DNA of 64,000 bases from Nitrospira sp. KM1 (lineage in GTDB: Bacteria > Nitrospirota > Nitrospiria > Nitrospirales > Nitrospiraceae), in the NCBI RefSeq assembly GCF_011405515.1, contig NZ_AP022671.1:2976001-3040000 (forward strand), written 5' to 3'. Position numbers and translations under genes: made by a program. Every line of letters starts with the position of its first letter. Positions within the stretch are counted from its first letter, which is position 1. The notes under the pieces are model-generated. The model searched no databases, was not told where the DNA came from, and worked only from the letters and a program-made list of their open reading frames with translations. This document shows positions 33,757 through 44,707 of the stretch, piece by piece.

Positions 33757-35655
33757 TCAATAGAGTAAAAACACGGTCAGAATGACGGCCACGCCGAGGG
33801 CCATGCCCAGTGCGTAATGCTGTGTTTGCCCGCTCTGCAGCAGCCGCATGAACCACGCGCCCCATGCGACGGCGCGGGCCACCCCGTTCACGGCCCCGTC
33901 GATGATCCCGACATCGACCCGTTTCCAGAGTTCCCCTGCCGCGCGAAAGGTCGGACGGACGATCACGCGGCTGTAGAGTTCATCCACATACCACTTGTGG
34001 AACGATAATTCATACGCCGCCTGCCACGTGCGGGCGAGGGTATCCGGCAGCGAAGGGTTGACCACATAGGCATAATAGGCGCCCCCGATGCCGAGGACGC
34101 CCATCAGTGTGGCCGCTGCCATGACTCCGGCAGCGCCGCTTCCATGATGCGCCGCCTGTTCACCGCCGGACGAAAACATCGGTTCGAGAAAAGACGGAAT
34201 GCCGAGGTACCCCGTGACGATGCTCAACACCGCGAGAATCATCAGCGGCACGGTAATGGTCGGCGATTGTTCATGGACGTGTGCAGCGTGATGGGGATCG
34301 ACACGGGAAGAACCCCAGAAGGTGACGAAGACCAGGCGGAAACTGTAGAACGCCGTCATGAGCGCCGTGAGCAGACCGAAGACCGTGAGCACCTGACCGA
34401 GCGGCCCGGATGACCAAGTCGATACGAGCAGGTCGTCCTTGCTGAAGAATCCGGCCGTCAGGGGAAATCCGGCGAGGGCGAGGGAACCGACGAGGAAGGT
34501 CCAATACGTGACCGGAAGCTTGTCTTTCAATCCGCCCATATGCCGCATGTCCTGCTCGTGGTGGAGCGCGAGAATCACCGAGCCGCATCCTAAGAAGAGG
34601 AGGGCCTTGAATGCTCCGTGCGTCAACAAATGGTACATGCCGGCCGCATAGGCTCCGAGGCCGCAGGCCATCATCATGTAGCCGAGTTGGCTCATCGTCG
34701 AATAGGCCACCACTCGCTTGATATCTGTTTGGGTGAGCGCGATGGTGGCGCCCAATACCATGGTCAGCCCGCCGACCACGGCAACCACGGTCATAGCCGT
34801 AGGAGACAGGTTGTACAAAGGCGCGAGGCGCGCGACCATGAACACGCCGGCGGTGACCATGGTGGCGGCGTGAATCAACGCGGAGATCGGCGTAGGGCCT
34901 TCCATGGCGTCCGGGAGCCAGACGTGCAAAGGCACTTGAGCCGATTTGCCGACCGCTCCGGTAAACAGGAGAAGACAGATCATCGTCATAACGGGAACGT
35001 CCCACGTGCCGCCCAAGGCGCTCAGGACGTTCAGTGTCGCACCGGCCGCCTCCGGGGCTCTGGCAAAGACGTCGGAATAATCGAGCGAGCCCAACGTCGT
35101 CCAGACGAGCAGAAGGCCAAGGATAAAACCAAAGTCGCCCACGCGGTTGACGATGAATGCCTTCGTCGCAGCCGCGCAGGCTGAAGGCCGTTCATACCAG
35201 TGGCCGATCAGGAGATAGGAACAGAGACCGACCGCTTCCCAAAACACGAAGAGTTGGAGGAAATTATCGGCCAGCACCAGCATGAGCATCGAAAACGTAA
35301 ACAAGGCGATATAGCTGAAAAAGCGCGCATAACCCGGTTCGCCCGCCATGTAACCGATCGTATAGATGTGAACGAGTGTACTGACCGTGGTGACCAGCAG
35401 CAGCATGACGACGGTCAACCGGTCTACCGTCAATCCGATATGGATATCGAGCGTGCCTGAGGTCAGCCAGGTATACAGGCGAAGGGTCGTATGGTGTCCG
35501 CCGGCTACATCGAAAAACGCCAGTAACGACAGCACAAAGGAAAGCGCAACGGCCGGCACCGCCACGAGATGCGCCTTGTCTTTGATCCACTGTCCACCGA
35601 GCCCCAAGATCAGAAACGAGGCCAGCGGAAAGAGAGGAATCAATTCATACGTCAT
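33757..35655 (-). CDS. nuoL: NADH:quinone oxidoreductase subunit L
   Basis: Distal proton-pumping subunit with the long lateral helix, 632 residues. It carries LFVFWEAVGLCSYLLIGHW with the conserved Glu, KSAQVPLHVWLPDAMEGPTP with the channel Lys and His, and KRVVAYSTMSQLGYMMMA, followed by the C-terminal amphipathic region (SFHKWYVDELY). The size is normal for NuoL and distinguishes it from NuoM and NuoN. It is preceded by a 91-bp gap after nuoK in which I see no gene. Confidence 0.95.
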   Translation of the reverse strand: MTYELIPLFPLASFLILGLGGQWIKDKAHLVAVPAVALSFVLSLLAFFDVAGGHHTTLRLYTWLTSGTLDIHIGLTVDRLTVVMLLLVTTVSTLVHIYTIGYMAGEPGYARFFSYIALFTFSMLMLVLADNFLQLFVFWEAVGLCSYLLIGHWYERPSACAAATKAFIVNRVGDFGFILGLLLVWTTLGSLDYSDVFARAPEAAGATLNVLSALGGTWDVPVMTMICLLLFTGAVGKSAQVPLHVWLPDAMEGPTPISALIHAATMVTAGVFMVARLAPLYNLSPTAMTVVAVVGGLTMVLGATIALTQTDIKRVVAYSTMSQLGYMMMACGLGAYAAGMYHLLTHGAFKALLFLGCGSVILALHHEQDMRHMGGLKDKLPVTYWTFLVGSLALAGFPLTAGFFSKDDLLVSTWSSGPLGQVLTVFGLLTALMTAFYSFRLVFVTFWGSSRVDPHHAAHVHEQSPTITVPLMILAVLSIVTGYLGIPSFLEPMFSSGGEQAAHHGSGAAGVMAAATLMGVLGIGGAYYAYVVNPSLPDTLARTWQAAYELSFHKWYVDELYSRVIVRPTFRAAGELWKRVDVGIIDGAVNGVARAVAWGAWFMRLLQSGQTQHYALGMALGVAVILTVFLLY

Positions 35656-35746
35656 GAACCGGGTGCCTCAAGAAACCATCCGCTTGCCGCCGGGACAGAG
35701 CGCAGGATGTGACCCATAGATGCCGTTCCTCCGCCGAACCCGTGCA

Positions 35747-36052
35747 TCACCATTTCAGCAACTGAAAGTCGTCGACATTGATGCTCGACTTGGCCCGATG
35801 CAGCGCGATGATGATCGCCAAGCCGATCGCCACCTCGGCGGCGGCTACCGTCAAGGCGAAAAAGACGAACACCTGACCGGCCACGTTATGGAAATACTCG
35901 GAAAACGCGACGAAATTGATATTTGTGGCGTTCAGCATGAGTTCGACCGACAACAAGATCGTAATGATGTTTCTCCGGATCAACACGCCGGTGACGCCGG
36001 TGAGAAACACGACTCCGCTGAGCACCAGATAGAACGAAAGGGGAACGGTCAT
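35747..36052 (-). CDS. nuoK: NADH:quinone oxidoreductase subunit K
   Basis: Small membrane subunit of complex I, 101 residues with three helices. The conserved Glu residues of the proton path lie in LLSVELMLNATNINFV and in AAAEVAIGLAIIIAL. It overlaps nuoJ by four bases and precedes nuoL, the standard order. Confidence 0.95.
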   Translation of the reverse strand: MTVPLSFYLVLSGVVFLTGVTGVLIRRNIITILLSVELMLNATNINFVAFSEYFHNVAGQVFVFFALTVAAAEVAIGLAIIIALHRAKSSINVDDFQLLKW

Positions 36053-36567
36053 GATTCGGCAGGCTCCAGGAGATCACGCTTGGCGAGCACGATCGCCCCG
36101 ATCATGGCCACGAGGAGAACCAAGGATGCGACTTCAAACGGAAACAGGTAAGTCGAATACAGCACGTCACCAAGGGCTTCCGTGTTTCCCAGCTGTTCCA
36201 CCGCGATGTCGGACGCATGGAGCGCTGGTGAGGGGGTTCGGCCTTTCGCAAGAGTCAGGACGATTCCTTCGAGCGCCAGCAGCGAACCGACGAGGGCGGC
36301 GGCGGGCCATTGGCGGTGATAGCGTTCATCCTGTTTGACGTTCAGCAGCATGACGACAAAGAGATACAACACCAGGATCGCACCGGCATAGACGATGATT
36401 TGCACGGCTGCAAGAAATTCGGCGCGAAGGGTCACGTATAGCCCGGCGACGTGAAAGAACATGATCAACAGGGAGAGCGCGCTGTAGATGGGATTGCGGA
36501 GTGCGACGACGAGCACCGATGTCGCCGCGATCATCAACGCAAAATAGAAGAAAAAGACCTGATCCAT
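36049..36567 (-). CDS. nuoJ: NADH:quinone oxidoreductase subunit J
   Basis: Membrane subunit of complex I at the junction between the quinone site and the antiporter subunits, 172 residues with five helices. The pattern NPIYSALSLLIMFFHVAGLY and the pi-bulge helix with VQIIVYAGAILVLYLFVVM are diagnostic. It overlaps nuoK by four bases and lies 29 bases after nuoI. Confidence 0.95.
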   Translation of the reverse strand: MDQVFFFYFALMIAATSVLVVALRNPIYSALSLLIMFFHVAGLYVTLRAEFLAAVQIIVYAGAILVLYLFVVMLLNVKQDERYHRQWPAAALVGSLLALEGIVLTLAKGRTPSPALHASDIAVEQLGNTEALGDVLYSTYLFPFEVASLVLLVAMIGAIVLAKRDLLEPAES

Positions 36568-36596
36568 CTACTGATTCCCGTCCGGCCTGACGACCG

Positions 36597-37139
36597 TTAC
36601 GAAGGTTTTTGCGGGATGTTCCCGAACGACACGTTGAAAAACGCGACATTCGGATGTTGCAATTCCAATCGCTTTTCTCGCACGGGAAACGAACGGTCCC
36701 CGATGGCGAGCAGTTGCTGTTTGTTCAGCTGCAACTGGCGTTTGTCATAGACAGCCCATTCGAATTCCCGCGTCATTCCCAGGGCATCGACCGGACACGC
36801 ATCGACGCACATGCCGCAAAACAAACAACGGGTCATGTCCATGTAATATTCCTTCGAATAGCGCTTCGTCGGTTCGCCCGGCACTTCGGCGCTGACCACG
36901 CGGATGACCCGCGAGGGACAGGCCGCCTCGCACAGATCGCACCCGACGCATTTTTCCGTGCCGTCATCGTACCGGAGCAGCGCCAGCATCCCCCGGTAGT
37001 TGTCCGGCAAGGTCCGCTTTTCGTGAGGGTACTGGACGGTGATCGGCTTGTAATGCAGGAGATGCGACATGGTGGCCTTCATCCCCACAAGGATTTCGTA
37101 GAAGATGATCGTTTTGAACCACGCTGTCAGCGAACGCAT
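36597..37139 (-). CDS. nuoI: NADH:quinone oxidoreductase subunit I
   Basis: Ferredoxin-like subunit that carries clusters N6a and N6b towards the quinone site, 180 residues. Two classical CxxCxxCxxxCP motifs are present, CVGCDLCEAACP and CLFCGMCVDACP. The N-terminal amphipathic helix (LTAWFKTIIFYEILVG) anchors it on the membrane. It lies between nuoH and nuoJ, with gaps of 34 and 29 bases. Confidence 0.95.
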   Translation of the reverse strand: MRSLTAWFKTIIFYEILVGMKATMSHLLHYKPITVQYPHEKRTLPDNYRGMLALLRYDDGTEKCVGCDLCEAACPSRVIRVVSAEVPGEPTKRYSKEYYMDMTRCLFCGMCVDACPVDALGMTREFEWAVYDKRQLQLNKQQLLAIGDRSFPVREKRLELQHPNVAFFNVSFGNIPQKPS

Positions 37140-37173
37140 GTTCGACCTATTGGATGTTCAGCACACACAAAGG

Positions 37174-38250
37174 CTATTGGGGAAACAAATATGCCGCGAT
37201 CGCCGTCACCACGATATTGCCCAACGCAATGGGCAACATGACTTTCCATCCGAACTTCATCAGCTGGTCATAGCGCAGGCGCGGCAGCGTGGCGCGCAGC
37301 CAGAAAAACAAAAAAAGGAATGTGTAGACCTTGACCGTGAACCACGCGATGTTTTCGGCCCAGGCGAACTGTTCGAGGCCGAGGTGCCCGAGAATGGTCC
37401 CGGGATACGGAGCGTTCCATCCCCCGAGAAACATGGCCGCTGCCACGCAGGACACCAGCACCATATTGGCGTATTCCGCGATGAAGAAAAATGCGAACCG
37501 CATCCCGCTGTATTCCGTAAAAAATCCCGCCACCAGTTCGCTCTCCGCTTCCGGCAAGTCGAACGGGACGCGGTTCGTTTCGGCCACCGCGGAAATGACG
37601 TAGACGACGAACGCGAAAATCTGAGGCGCCGGCAGCGCGAAGACATACCAATGCCAGAATCCTCCGGATTGAGCCTCCGTAATCTTGACGAGGCTCAAGG
37701 AGCCGGCCAGTAAGAGAACCCCGACGATGGCCAAGCCCACGTTCAGTTCGTAACTGATGACTTGGGCGGCTGAGCGCAGTCCTCCCAGCAGGGAATATTT
37801 ACTGTTGGAGGCCCACCCCCCCAGAATGATGCCGTAGGCTCCGATCGAGGTGAACGCAAGAATGTACAGAATGCCGATGTTGATGTCGCTGATCACGAAC
37901 GGCTTGACCGTGATGCCCATGAATTCGAACGGTTGATTCGGCCCGAACGGCACGACGGCAAAGCCGATCAGCGCCGGAACCATGGCGAGGATCGGCGCCA
38001 GCGTGAACATGAACTTGTTGGCTCCGGCCGGTACGATGTCTTCCTTGAAAAACAGCTTCAGACCATCGGCGATCGGTTGCAACACGCCGTAGGGGCCGAC
38101 TTCCATCGGACCCATCCGGTCTTGCATCCAGCCGAGCACCTTGCGCTCGGCCAGGGTCAGGATCATGACCGTGAGCATCACGATACCCATGACGGCTGCG
38201 ATCTGGGCGAGAGAAATAACTAAGCGCACGCTGAGTTCAGTCACGGTCAC
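37174..38250 (-). CDS. nuoH: NADH:quinone oxidoreductase subunit H
   Basis: Membrane subunit that forms the entrance of the quinone chamber, 358 residues with about eight helices. Family signatures are [16 protein letters not shown] near the start, [25 protein letters not shown], and [18 protein letters not shown] with the acidic cluster linking the quinone site to the proton channels. It has a normal length and no insertion, and starts 44 bases after nuoG. Confidence 0.96.
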   Translation of the reverse strand: MTVTELSVRLVISLAQIAAVMGIVMLTVMILTLAERKVLGWMQDRMGPMEVGPYGVLQPIADGLKLFFKEDIVPAGANKFMFTLAPILAMVPALIGFAVVPFGPNQPFEFMGITVKPFVISDINIGILYILAFTSIGAYGIILGGWASNSKYSLLGGLRSAAQVISYELNVGLAIVGVLLLAGSLSLVKITEAQSGGFWHWYVFALPAPQIFAFVVYVISAVAETNRVPFDLPEAESELVAGFFTEYSGMRFAFFFIAEYANMVLVSCVAAAMFLGGWNAPYPGTILGHLGLEQFAWAENIAWFTVKVYTFLFLFFWLRATLPRLRYDQLMKFGWKVMLPIALGNIVVTAIAAYLFPQ

Positions 38251-38294
38251 ACTCCCGGATGACAGGTAAGCAACACATTAGTCTGATAGGTTCC

Positions 38295-40964
38295 TCAAGG
38301 AATTTTGACGATCGAGACAGACGTGTTTCTGAACGACGGGACCCGCGTGACCGCGTCGATCGTGCACTCGAACAGATCCATGGCCTGTTGGGCAAAGTGA
38401 TCGGGGAACCAGACGGTGCCCCGGGGCACCCGGTCCGTCAGCTTCACCGTCGTCGTAAAACTGCCGCGCCCATTGGACAACCTGACGCGATCGCCGTTCT
38501 TCAACATGCACGCATCCGCGTCGGCGGCGCTCATGCGCAACGAGCCCGAGCTTTCGACTTGTAGCAGTCCTTTGGCCCGGGTTGAAAGCTTTCCCGAGTG
38601 AAAGAGACTTTGAACGATGCCGAGGTCGACCGTGCCTTCTGCCTGTCCTGTGCGCGGGGCCAGAGTATACCGTCTGTCCAGGTCGAGTCGATATCCCTCT
38701 GTGAGATATCGTGCGATTGTCGATTGATCCGCCTTGGGAGGGACCGGCGCCGGTCCCAATGATCCATATCCGGGAATGATGCTCCGGATTTCCTTCAAGA
38801 CGTCTTTGGCCTCCGCATATTCGAGCGGTGTGCCCAGCAATACGGACAGAACGGAGAGAATCTCCCAATCCGGCCGGCTGTCTCCGACCGGTTCGATTGC
38901 CGGCCGCACGGACTGCGCGTGACCTTCCTGGTTGGTAAACGTGCCGGCTTTTTCCATCGAAGAAGACGCGGGCAGCACAACGTGCGCCTGCAGGGCTGTT
39001 TCCGTCAGAAAGAGTTCCTGGCAGAGGAGAAATTCCAGTTGGCCGATCGCTTGCGCCGCTCCCAGTTGCGCGGGAAGGCTGCCGAGCGGATTCTCGCCGA
39101 CGATGATCATCGCTTTCAACGAACCTCTTGTCGCCTGTTCGATCATCTCCACGAGCGTTGCGCCCCGTTCGGCTGGAATGGCCGCTTTCCAGGCTTGCCC
39201 GATCCTGTTCCGGGATTCCGAATCGGAACAGTCTCTGGGCCCGGGAAGGAGTTCCGCCAGGGCGCCCATTTCTGCAGCTCCCTGATCGTTGTTCTCCTCG
39301 GCGAGCGTGGCCAGGCCGCATCCCGGCGACGTCAATTTGCCGAGCAGCAGCAGGAGATCCAATAGGTTCACGCAGCTGGAATAGCCTCCTGAGCTTCTCA
39401 AGAGTTCCTGCCCCGCCAGTACGACCACACGGCGACCTTTGAGGACTTGCTGCGCGATCGCCATGAATTGTTCCTGCGACGCGCCGGTCACGGACGAGAT
39501 GTCGGTCCAGGAAAGCGCCCCCGCCGCTTGGGTCAACGCTTCGACGTAGCCGGCCGCTTGCGAACGGACTGTTGGATCGACCCCGTTGTGATCGATCACC
39601 GCCTTGATCAGTCCCAGTACCGCACTACCCAATTGAGGCGGCTGCACACAGACATGATGGTGGGACAGATTGGCGATGTTGCTGATCGTCCCGACAGCCG
39701 GAACCATTGAATCGATCGTGCAAAGGGTGGCGCCGTGTTTCTTGACGGCCTCTTTGACTCTCAGTCCGGCGATGGGATTGGTTTCGGTAATGTTGGTTCC
39801 GATCAGGAGCAACGTATCGGCGTGGCTCAGATCTTCAAGACTCACGGTCCACCGGTGCGTGCCTTGCACCCGACGCATAGCCTGTACACCGTTGATCTGC
39901 CCGTATCGGGCGCTGCTGTCGAGGTTGTTGGTGCCCACGACCAGCCGCATGAATTTCTGGAAGAGATACAGATCTTCGTTCGTACAGCGGCCGGATATCA
40001 GCCCACCGAAGGCCTGCGAGCCATGCGCGGCTTTGAGGCGTCCGATTTCATCGGCGGCGAATTGGAGCGCTTCTTCCCATGTCGATTCCACGAGCGTGCC
40101 GTTGCGCCTGATCAGCGGTTTCGTGATACGGTCCGGATGCGTGGCGGCATGATAGCCGAAAAACCCTCTGGGACAGAGATCACCGTTGTTTCGGCCGGCG
40201 CCGTGGGCGGAATTCACTTCGACCAGTAATTGACCCTTGGTTTGCACGGTGATCTGGCAGCCGTCGCCGCAATACTGGCAGATCGTGTCGGCACGCTTGA
40301 GCATCCACGGACGGTACTCATACATGGAGAGACGACTGGTGATTGCGCCCACGGGACAGATCTGGACGCACCCGCCGCAGAATTCGCAGTCCAGCGGATG
40401 CGTGCTGAACGATTTGATCTCCGTCATGGTTCCACGCCCGGACGGGGCCAGCGCTTTGACGTCCATCACTTCGTCGCAATAGCGAACGCATCGCAGGCAC
40501 TGCACGCACCGGTTCATCTGCGTCTCAATGAGCGGGCTGAAGTATTCTTTCTGGAAAATGCGTTTGGTCTCGGCGAAGCGGCCAGCGGTCGCGGTATATT
40601 CATGTGAAAAATCCTGAAGGTCGCAGCGGCCGCCCTGGTCACAGACGGGACAGTCGAGCGGGTGATTCGCCAGAATGAATTCCAGCACGGACTTATGCGC
40701 GTCATTGACCACGCTCGTCGCGGTGCGCACCGCCATGCCGTCCGATGCGACCGTGCTGCAGGACGTCTGGAGTTTCGGCATCTTTTCGATTTCCACCAGA
40801 CACATACGGCAATTGGCGTCGGGCTTGAGCTTGGGGTGATAGCAGAAGTGTGGAATCATCACACCGACCCGCCGGGCAGCTTCAATTACCAGCGTGCCCT
40901 TGGGCACGGTGACTGAGATGCCGTCGATGGTCAAACGGACGGTGTCTGTCGTCGTCTCCGCCAT
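38295..40964 (-). CDS. nuoG: NADH:quinone oxidoreductase subunit G
   Basis: Large electron-transfer subunit, 889 residues. The N-terminal [2Fe-2S] site uses HFCYHPKLKPDANCRMC and TSCST. The N5-type site is HPLDCPVCDQGGRC with its His ligand. Two cubane motifs follow (CVQCLRCVRYC and CEFCGGCVQICP), and then CQYCGDGC with a distant CPRG, the extra N7 cluster motif also found in E. coli. The rest is a molybdopterin-oxidoreductase-like domain that carries no cofactor in complex I. It starts two bases after nuoF. Confidence 0.95.
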   Translation of the reverse strand: MAETTTDTVRLTIDGISVTVPKGTLVIEAARRVGVMIPHFCYHPKLKPDANCRMCLVEIEKMPKLQTSCSTVASDGMAVRTATSVVNDAHKSVLEFILANHPLDCPVCDQGGRCDLQDFSHEYTATAGRFAETKRIFQKEYFSPLIETQMNRCVQCLRCVRYCDEVMDVKALAPSGRGTMTEIKSFSTHPLDCEFCGGCVQICPVGAITSRLSMYEYRPWMLKRADTICQYCGDGCQITVQTKGQLLVEVNSAHGAGRNNGDLCPRGFFGYHAATHPDRITKPLIRRNGTLVESTWEEALQFAADEIGRLKAAHGSQAFGGLISGRCTNEDLYLFQKFMRLVVGTNNLDSSARYGQINGVQAMRRVQGTHRWTVSLEDLSHADTLLLIGTNITETNPIAGLRVKEAVKKHGATLCTIDSMVPAVGTISNIANLSHHHVCVQPPQLGSAVLGLIKAVIDHNGVDPTVRSQAAGYVEALTQAAGALSWTDISSVTGASQEQFMAIAQQVLKGRRVVVLAGQELLRSSGGYSSCVNLLDLLLLLGKLTSPGCGLATLAEENNDQGAAEMGALAELLPGPRDCSDSESRNRIGQAWKAAIPAERGATLVEMIEQATRGSLKAMIIVGENPLGSLPAQLGAAQAIGQLEFLLCQELFLTETALQAHVVLPASSSMEKAGTFTNQEGHAQSVRPAIEPVGDSRPDWEILSVLSVLLGTPLEYAEAKDVLKEIRSIIPGYGSLGPAPVPPKADQSTIARYLTEGYRLDLDRRYTLAPRTGQAEGTVDLGIVQSLFHSGKLSTRAKGLLQVESSGSLRMSAADADACMLKNGDRVRLSNGRGSFTTTVKLTDRVPRGTVWFPDHFAQQAMDLFECTIDAVTRVPSFRNTSVSIVKIP

Positions 40965-40966
40965 GG

Positions 40967-42274
40967 TCAGTGCCGGGCTCCTGCCGGAATCGGCCGAATG
41001 AGATTGGCCGCTTCCGCTTCATGGATCAGCGTGACATATTCAGGCCGCCAGTGTTTCAAGGTGCTCATGATCGGCGCGACTTCCGCATCCCCGAAGGCGC
41101 ACACCGTGCGGCCGGCGATGTTTTTGCAAAGGTCGGACAGGGTTTCAAGATCTTCGGCGCGCCCCTGCTTGGCGACAATGCGCCGCATGGTCTGCACGAG
41201 CCAGGAACTGCCTTCCCGGCACGGACTGCACTTGCCGCATGACTCATGATAGAAAAACTCCATCAGGCGCAGGGCAGCCCAGACCATGCTGGTCCCTTCC
41301 TCCATCACGGTGACGCCGCCGGACCCCAACATCGAGCCGGCCGCCGCCACCGATTCAAAATCCATTTTGACGTCGAGATGATCGGGAGTCAGAAACGGCG
41401 CGGAGGCCCCGCCCGGAATAAATGCCTTGATCGGCTTATTCTCCCGCATGCCGCCGGCATGCTCATCAATCAGCTCGCGGAACGTCACGCCCATGGGCAC
41501 TTCGTAATTTCCTGGACGCTTGATGTGACCGCTGACGCAGAATACCCGCGTGCCCGTGCTCTTGGGCGGCGATCCGATGGCCGCGAACCACTCGAAGCCT
41601 TTTGACAGGATGTGCGGAAGATTGGCGAGGGTCTCGACATTGTTCACTACCGTGGGCTTGTTATAGAGACCATGGGTGGCGGGGAACGGTGGCTTGACGC
41701 GGGGTAGACCGCGCTTGCCTTCCAATGATTCGAGGAGCGCTGTTTCTTCCCCGCAGATGTAGGCGCCGGCACCCCGGTGGACCCAGACATCCACGTTGAC
41801 TCCGGTCCCCAGAATATTCTTCCCGATGTACCCTTTGTCCCTGGCCTCTCCGATGGCCCGCTCGAGGATGCGCGACCCGAGAACCATTTCACCGCGTATA
41901 TAGATGTAGGCGGTTTCGGCTCCAATGGCGTATCCTGCCAAGACGATACCCTCCAACAATTGATGAGGATCCCGCTCCATCAATTGCCGGTCCTTGAAGG
42001 TGCCGGGTTCGCTCTCGTCCGCGTTGCAGCAGAGGTAGCGGGGTCCTTTGTGGTCCTTCGGAAGGAAGCCCCATTTCACTCCGGTGGGAAATCCGGCTCC
42101 TCCGCGCCCCCGGAGTCCTGATTTCATGACCGTGGTCGTCACGTCAGCCGGGGAAATTTTCCCCAACACCTTTCTCAGCGCTTGATATCCTCCAGTCCTT
42201 TCGTAGTCCGCCAGCGAACCGCTGTACCCCTGCGCGGACATATTCTTCAATAGGATAAGTTCGTGTTTCGGCAT
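40967..42274 (-). CDS. nuoF: NADH:quinone oxidoreductase subunit F
   Basis: NADH-oxidising flavoprotein subunit, 435 residues. The FMN/NADH loops are GRGGAGFPTGVKWGF and CNADESEPGTFKDR, with IRGEM and GAGAYICGEETALLESLEG following. The N3 cluster site is SCGKCSPCREG, with a fourth Cys in GRTVCAFGDAE. It lies between nuoE and nuoG with gaps of 10 and 2 bases. The NADH module E-F-G is therefore complete, which is not the case in every bacterial complex I. Confidence 0.96.
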   Translation of the reverse strand: MPKHELILLKNMSAQGYSGSLADYERTGGYQALRKVLGKISPADVTTTVMKSGLRGRGGAGFPTGVKWGFLPKDHKGPRYLCCNADESEPGTFKDRQLMERDPHQLLEGIVLAGYAIGAETAYIYIRGEMVLGSRILERAIGEARDKGYIGKNILGTGVNVDVWVHRGAGAYICGEETALLESLEGKRGLPRVKPPFPATHGLYNKPTVVNNVETLANLPHILSKGFEWFAAIGSPPKSTGTRVFCVSGHIKRPGNYEVPMGVTFRELIDEHAGGMRENKPIKAFIPGGASAPFLTPDHLDVKMDFESVAAAGSMLGSGGVTVMEEGTSMVWAALRLMEFFYHESCGKCSPCREGSSWLVQTMRRIVAKQGRAEDLETLSDLCKNIAGRTVCAFGDAEVAPIMSTLKHWRPEYVTLIHEAEAANLIRPIPAGARH

Positions 42275-42284
42275 CGTCTTCCGA

Positions 42285-42818
42285 TCAATCTTGTGCGGCC
42301 GGTTCGGGCCACATGTAGGGACCGCTTTTCAAAGGGCTCGTGCCGGCGGTCCTCAGGTCCGCGAGAATTCTGTCCACGCGGTCCTCCGTCAACCGCTCGT
42401 AATAGTCATCGTTGATTTGCATCATGGGGCCGGTGCCGCAGGCGGCGAGGCATTCGACGGTGCTCAATGTGAAGAGTCCGTCCGTCGTCGTCTCGCCCGG
42501 GCCGATCCCGAGTTTGTGCTTCAGCCACCCGACCACCGTATCAGAGCCCACCAGAGCGCACATGAGCGATTTGCACACCTGAATGTGGTATCTGCCCACT
42601 TTCTTGAGGTTGAGCATCGTATAGAATGTAGCGGTTTCATAGACCTGCGGCGGCGTCAGGGTCAGCAGCCCCGCTATTTCGATCATGGCCGCTTCTGTCA
42701 CATACCCCTGCTCGCGCTGAGCCAGATACAGCAGCGGAATGAGGGCGGACCGCTTGACCGGGTATCTCATGAGGATATCGTCGATTTCTTTCTGATATTT
42801 CTCTCTTAGCACGGGCAC
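42285..42818 (-). CDS. nuoE: NADH:quinone oxidoreductase subunit E
   Basis: Thioredoxin-like [2Fe-2S] subunit of the NADH module, 177 residues. The four cluster ligands are in VCKSLMC and VECLAACGTGP. The helical N-terminus (AQREQGYVTEAAMIEIAGLL) is typical of NuoE. It is separated from nuoCD by 131 bases, the longest gap inside the operon, where I recognise no gene. Confidence 0.95.
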   Translation of the reverse strand: MPVLREKYQKEIDDILMRYPVKRSALIPLLYLAQREQGYVTEAAMIEIAGLLTLTPPQVYETATFYTMLNLKKVGRYHIQVCKSLMCALVGSDTVVGWLKHKLGIGPGETTTDGLFTLSTVECLAACGTGPMMQINDDYYERLTEDRVDRILADLRTAGTSPLKSGPYMWPEPAAQD

Positions 42819-42949
42819 AGTCCTTTTTATCTATTCTGCCTGCCGTCGGCTTGCTCGAACCTCGGTCTCAGGTCAGCCTCTCAGCGGCCGCATTCCTGAA
42901 GAGCTCCGGCGGAAATTTTTCGTCCGCCCGATTCGCCAACCGGGGCTCT

Positions 42950-44701
42950 CTACCTGTCGCACTCTCCCATGACAATATCGTAGGTGCCGAAGATCGTGAT
43001 GATGTCGGAAATCAAATAGCCCCGCGCCATGTGATCGAACGCTCCCATGTGCACGAACGACGGGGAGCGGATTTTCAAGCGGTAGGGACGGGCCGAGCCG
43101 TCGCTGACGATGAAAAATCCGAGTTCTCCCTTCGGCGCTTCCGTCGCACAGTACGTCTCCGCTTTCGGCGGTTTGAGACCCTGCGTGAAGATGATGAAGT
43201 GATGGATCAAGCTCTCCATATCCCGCATGACGTGCGGCTTCGGGGGCGGAATATATTGAGGCGCATCCGCGATGATCTCCCCGGGCGGCATCTGATCCAG
43301 GCATTGCTTGATGATCCTGGCGCTCTGCCGCATTTCCTCCATCCGGACCCAATAGCGATCGTACGTGTCACCGCTTTTCCCGATCGGGACTTCCCAATCG
43401 ACCCTGTCGTAGACTCCGTAGGGCTCTTCCTTGCGGATATCGTAGGCGACGCCGGATCCCCGCAGCACCGGGCCGGTGCATCCGAAATTGATGGCATCGG
43501 CAGCGGAGATGACGGCGACATTCTTCGTACGGCCGAGCCAGATGCGATTGGTCGCGATCAATGAGTCGTACTCCTTGACCTTGTCCGAGAACGTTTCCAG
43601 AAACGTTTTCATCCGCTGGACGAGGTCGGGGGTGAAGTCGCTGTCAACACCGCCGATGCGATAGTAATTCAACGTCAGACGAGCTCCGCACAGCTTTTCG
43701 AACATGTCGAGCAGAGTCTCGCGCTCTCGGAATGTCCAGAAGAACACCGTCATGGCGCCAATATCCAGTGCCTGTGTCCCCAGCCAGAACAGATGACCGA
43801 TGATGCGCTGCATTTCGGCCACGATCGTGCGGATGTATTCGGCTCGTTCCGGAATCGTGATCCCCAGCAGTTTTTCGACCGTTCGCACGTACGCGTAGTT
43901 GTTGGCCATTGCGCACACATAGTCGAGCCGGTCGGTATGAGGGATGATCTGCATGTACGCGAGGCCTTCGGAAAGCTTCTCGACTCCGCGATGCAGATAC
44001 CCCAGGTCGGGCGTGGCCTTCACGATCCGCTCACCGTCCAGTTCAAGCACCACGCGGAGCACCCCATGAGTGCTGGGGTGCTGCGGCCCCATATTCAGCA
44101 GCAGTTCCTCGCGGCGACGGCGACCGGATGGAACCGAGTCGGATCGGAACACCTGTTTTTCCTGTTCGGGAATCTCGCTGCCGGCCATTTCGGCCGGCGG
44201 TTCGTCCAGGCGCGGGATGAACTCGAACTGGCTGCGCCAACCCCGGCCCTCCGTCGGGAAGTCCTTCCGCAGGGGGAATCCTTCCGCATAGTCCTCGGGC
44301 ATGAGGATCCGGCGGAGATCCGGATGCCCGGTAAAATGAATTCCCATCATGTCGTACACTTCACGCTCAAGAAATTCCGCGCCTTTCCAGATGCCGGTCA
44401 CGGAAGCAATCGTGGGATTGTCCTCATTCAGTCTCGCTTTGAGCCGTAACCGGTGACGATGCGGCAGCGAGTGCAGATGATAGACCACCTCGAACCGCTG
44501 CTGGTCTTCCGGATAATCGACCGAACAAATATCAGAAAGATGGTCGAAGGACGCCTCCGGTGCGTCGTGGAGAAATCTCGCCAACTCCACGATATGCGCC
44601 GATGCCACGGACACAGATACCTCGGACCGTTGCGTATCCGCCTGAACAGACAGCACGGCCTCCGGGAATTTTGTCATCAACGTTTCGAACAAGGATTCCA
44701 T
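42950..44701 (-). CDS. nuoCD: Fused NADH:quinone oxidoreductase subunits C and D
   Basis: One 583-residue polypeptide joining NuoC (about residues 1-180; [20 protein letters not shown]) and NuoD (about 200-583; [17 protein letters not shown]). The NuoD part lines the quinone site next to cluster N2 and ends in GECDR, the usual C-terminus. The linker of about 20 residues is Pro/Glu-rich. The fusion is also known in enterobacteria and other lineages. Arg and His residues of the [12 protein letters not shown] loop lie near cluster N2 in known structures. It begins six bases after nuoB. Confidence 0.95.
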   Translation of the reverse strand: MESLFETLMTKFPEAVLSVQADTQRSEVSVSVASAHIVELARFLHDAPEASFDHLSDICSVDYPEDQQRFEVVYHLHSLPHRHRLRLKARLNEDNPTIASVTGIWKGAEFLEREVYDMMGIHFTGHPDLRRILMPEDYAEGFPLRKDFPTEGRGWRSQFEFIPRLDEPPAEMAGSEIPEQEKQVFRSDSVPSGRRRREELLLNMGPQHPSTHGVLRVVLELDGERIVKATPDLGYLHRGVEKLSEGLAYMQIIPHTDRLDYVCAMANNYAYVRTVEKLLGITIPERAEYIRTIVAEMQRIIGHLFWLGTQALDIGAMTVFFWTFRERETLLDMFEKLCGARLTLNYYRIGGVDSDFTPDLVQRMKTFLETFSDKVKEYDSLIATNRIWLGRTKNVAVISAADAINFGCTGPVLRGSGVAYDIRKEEPYGVYDRVDWEVPIGKSGDTYDRYWVRMEEMRQSARIIKQCLDQMPPGEIIADAPQYIPPPKPHVMRDMESLIHHFIIFTQGLKPPKAETYCATEAPKGELGFFIVSDGSARPYRLKIRSPSFVHMGAFDHMARGYLISDIITIFGTYDIVMGECDR

Positions 44702-44707
44702 AACCGG

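Noticed and set aside
38278-39321. 347-codon open frame on the minus strand overlapping nuoG in another frame
   Set aside because: nuoG is certain there, and the alternative product is Arg/Gly/Ser-rich without family features.
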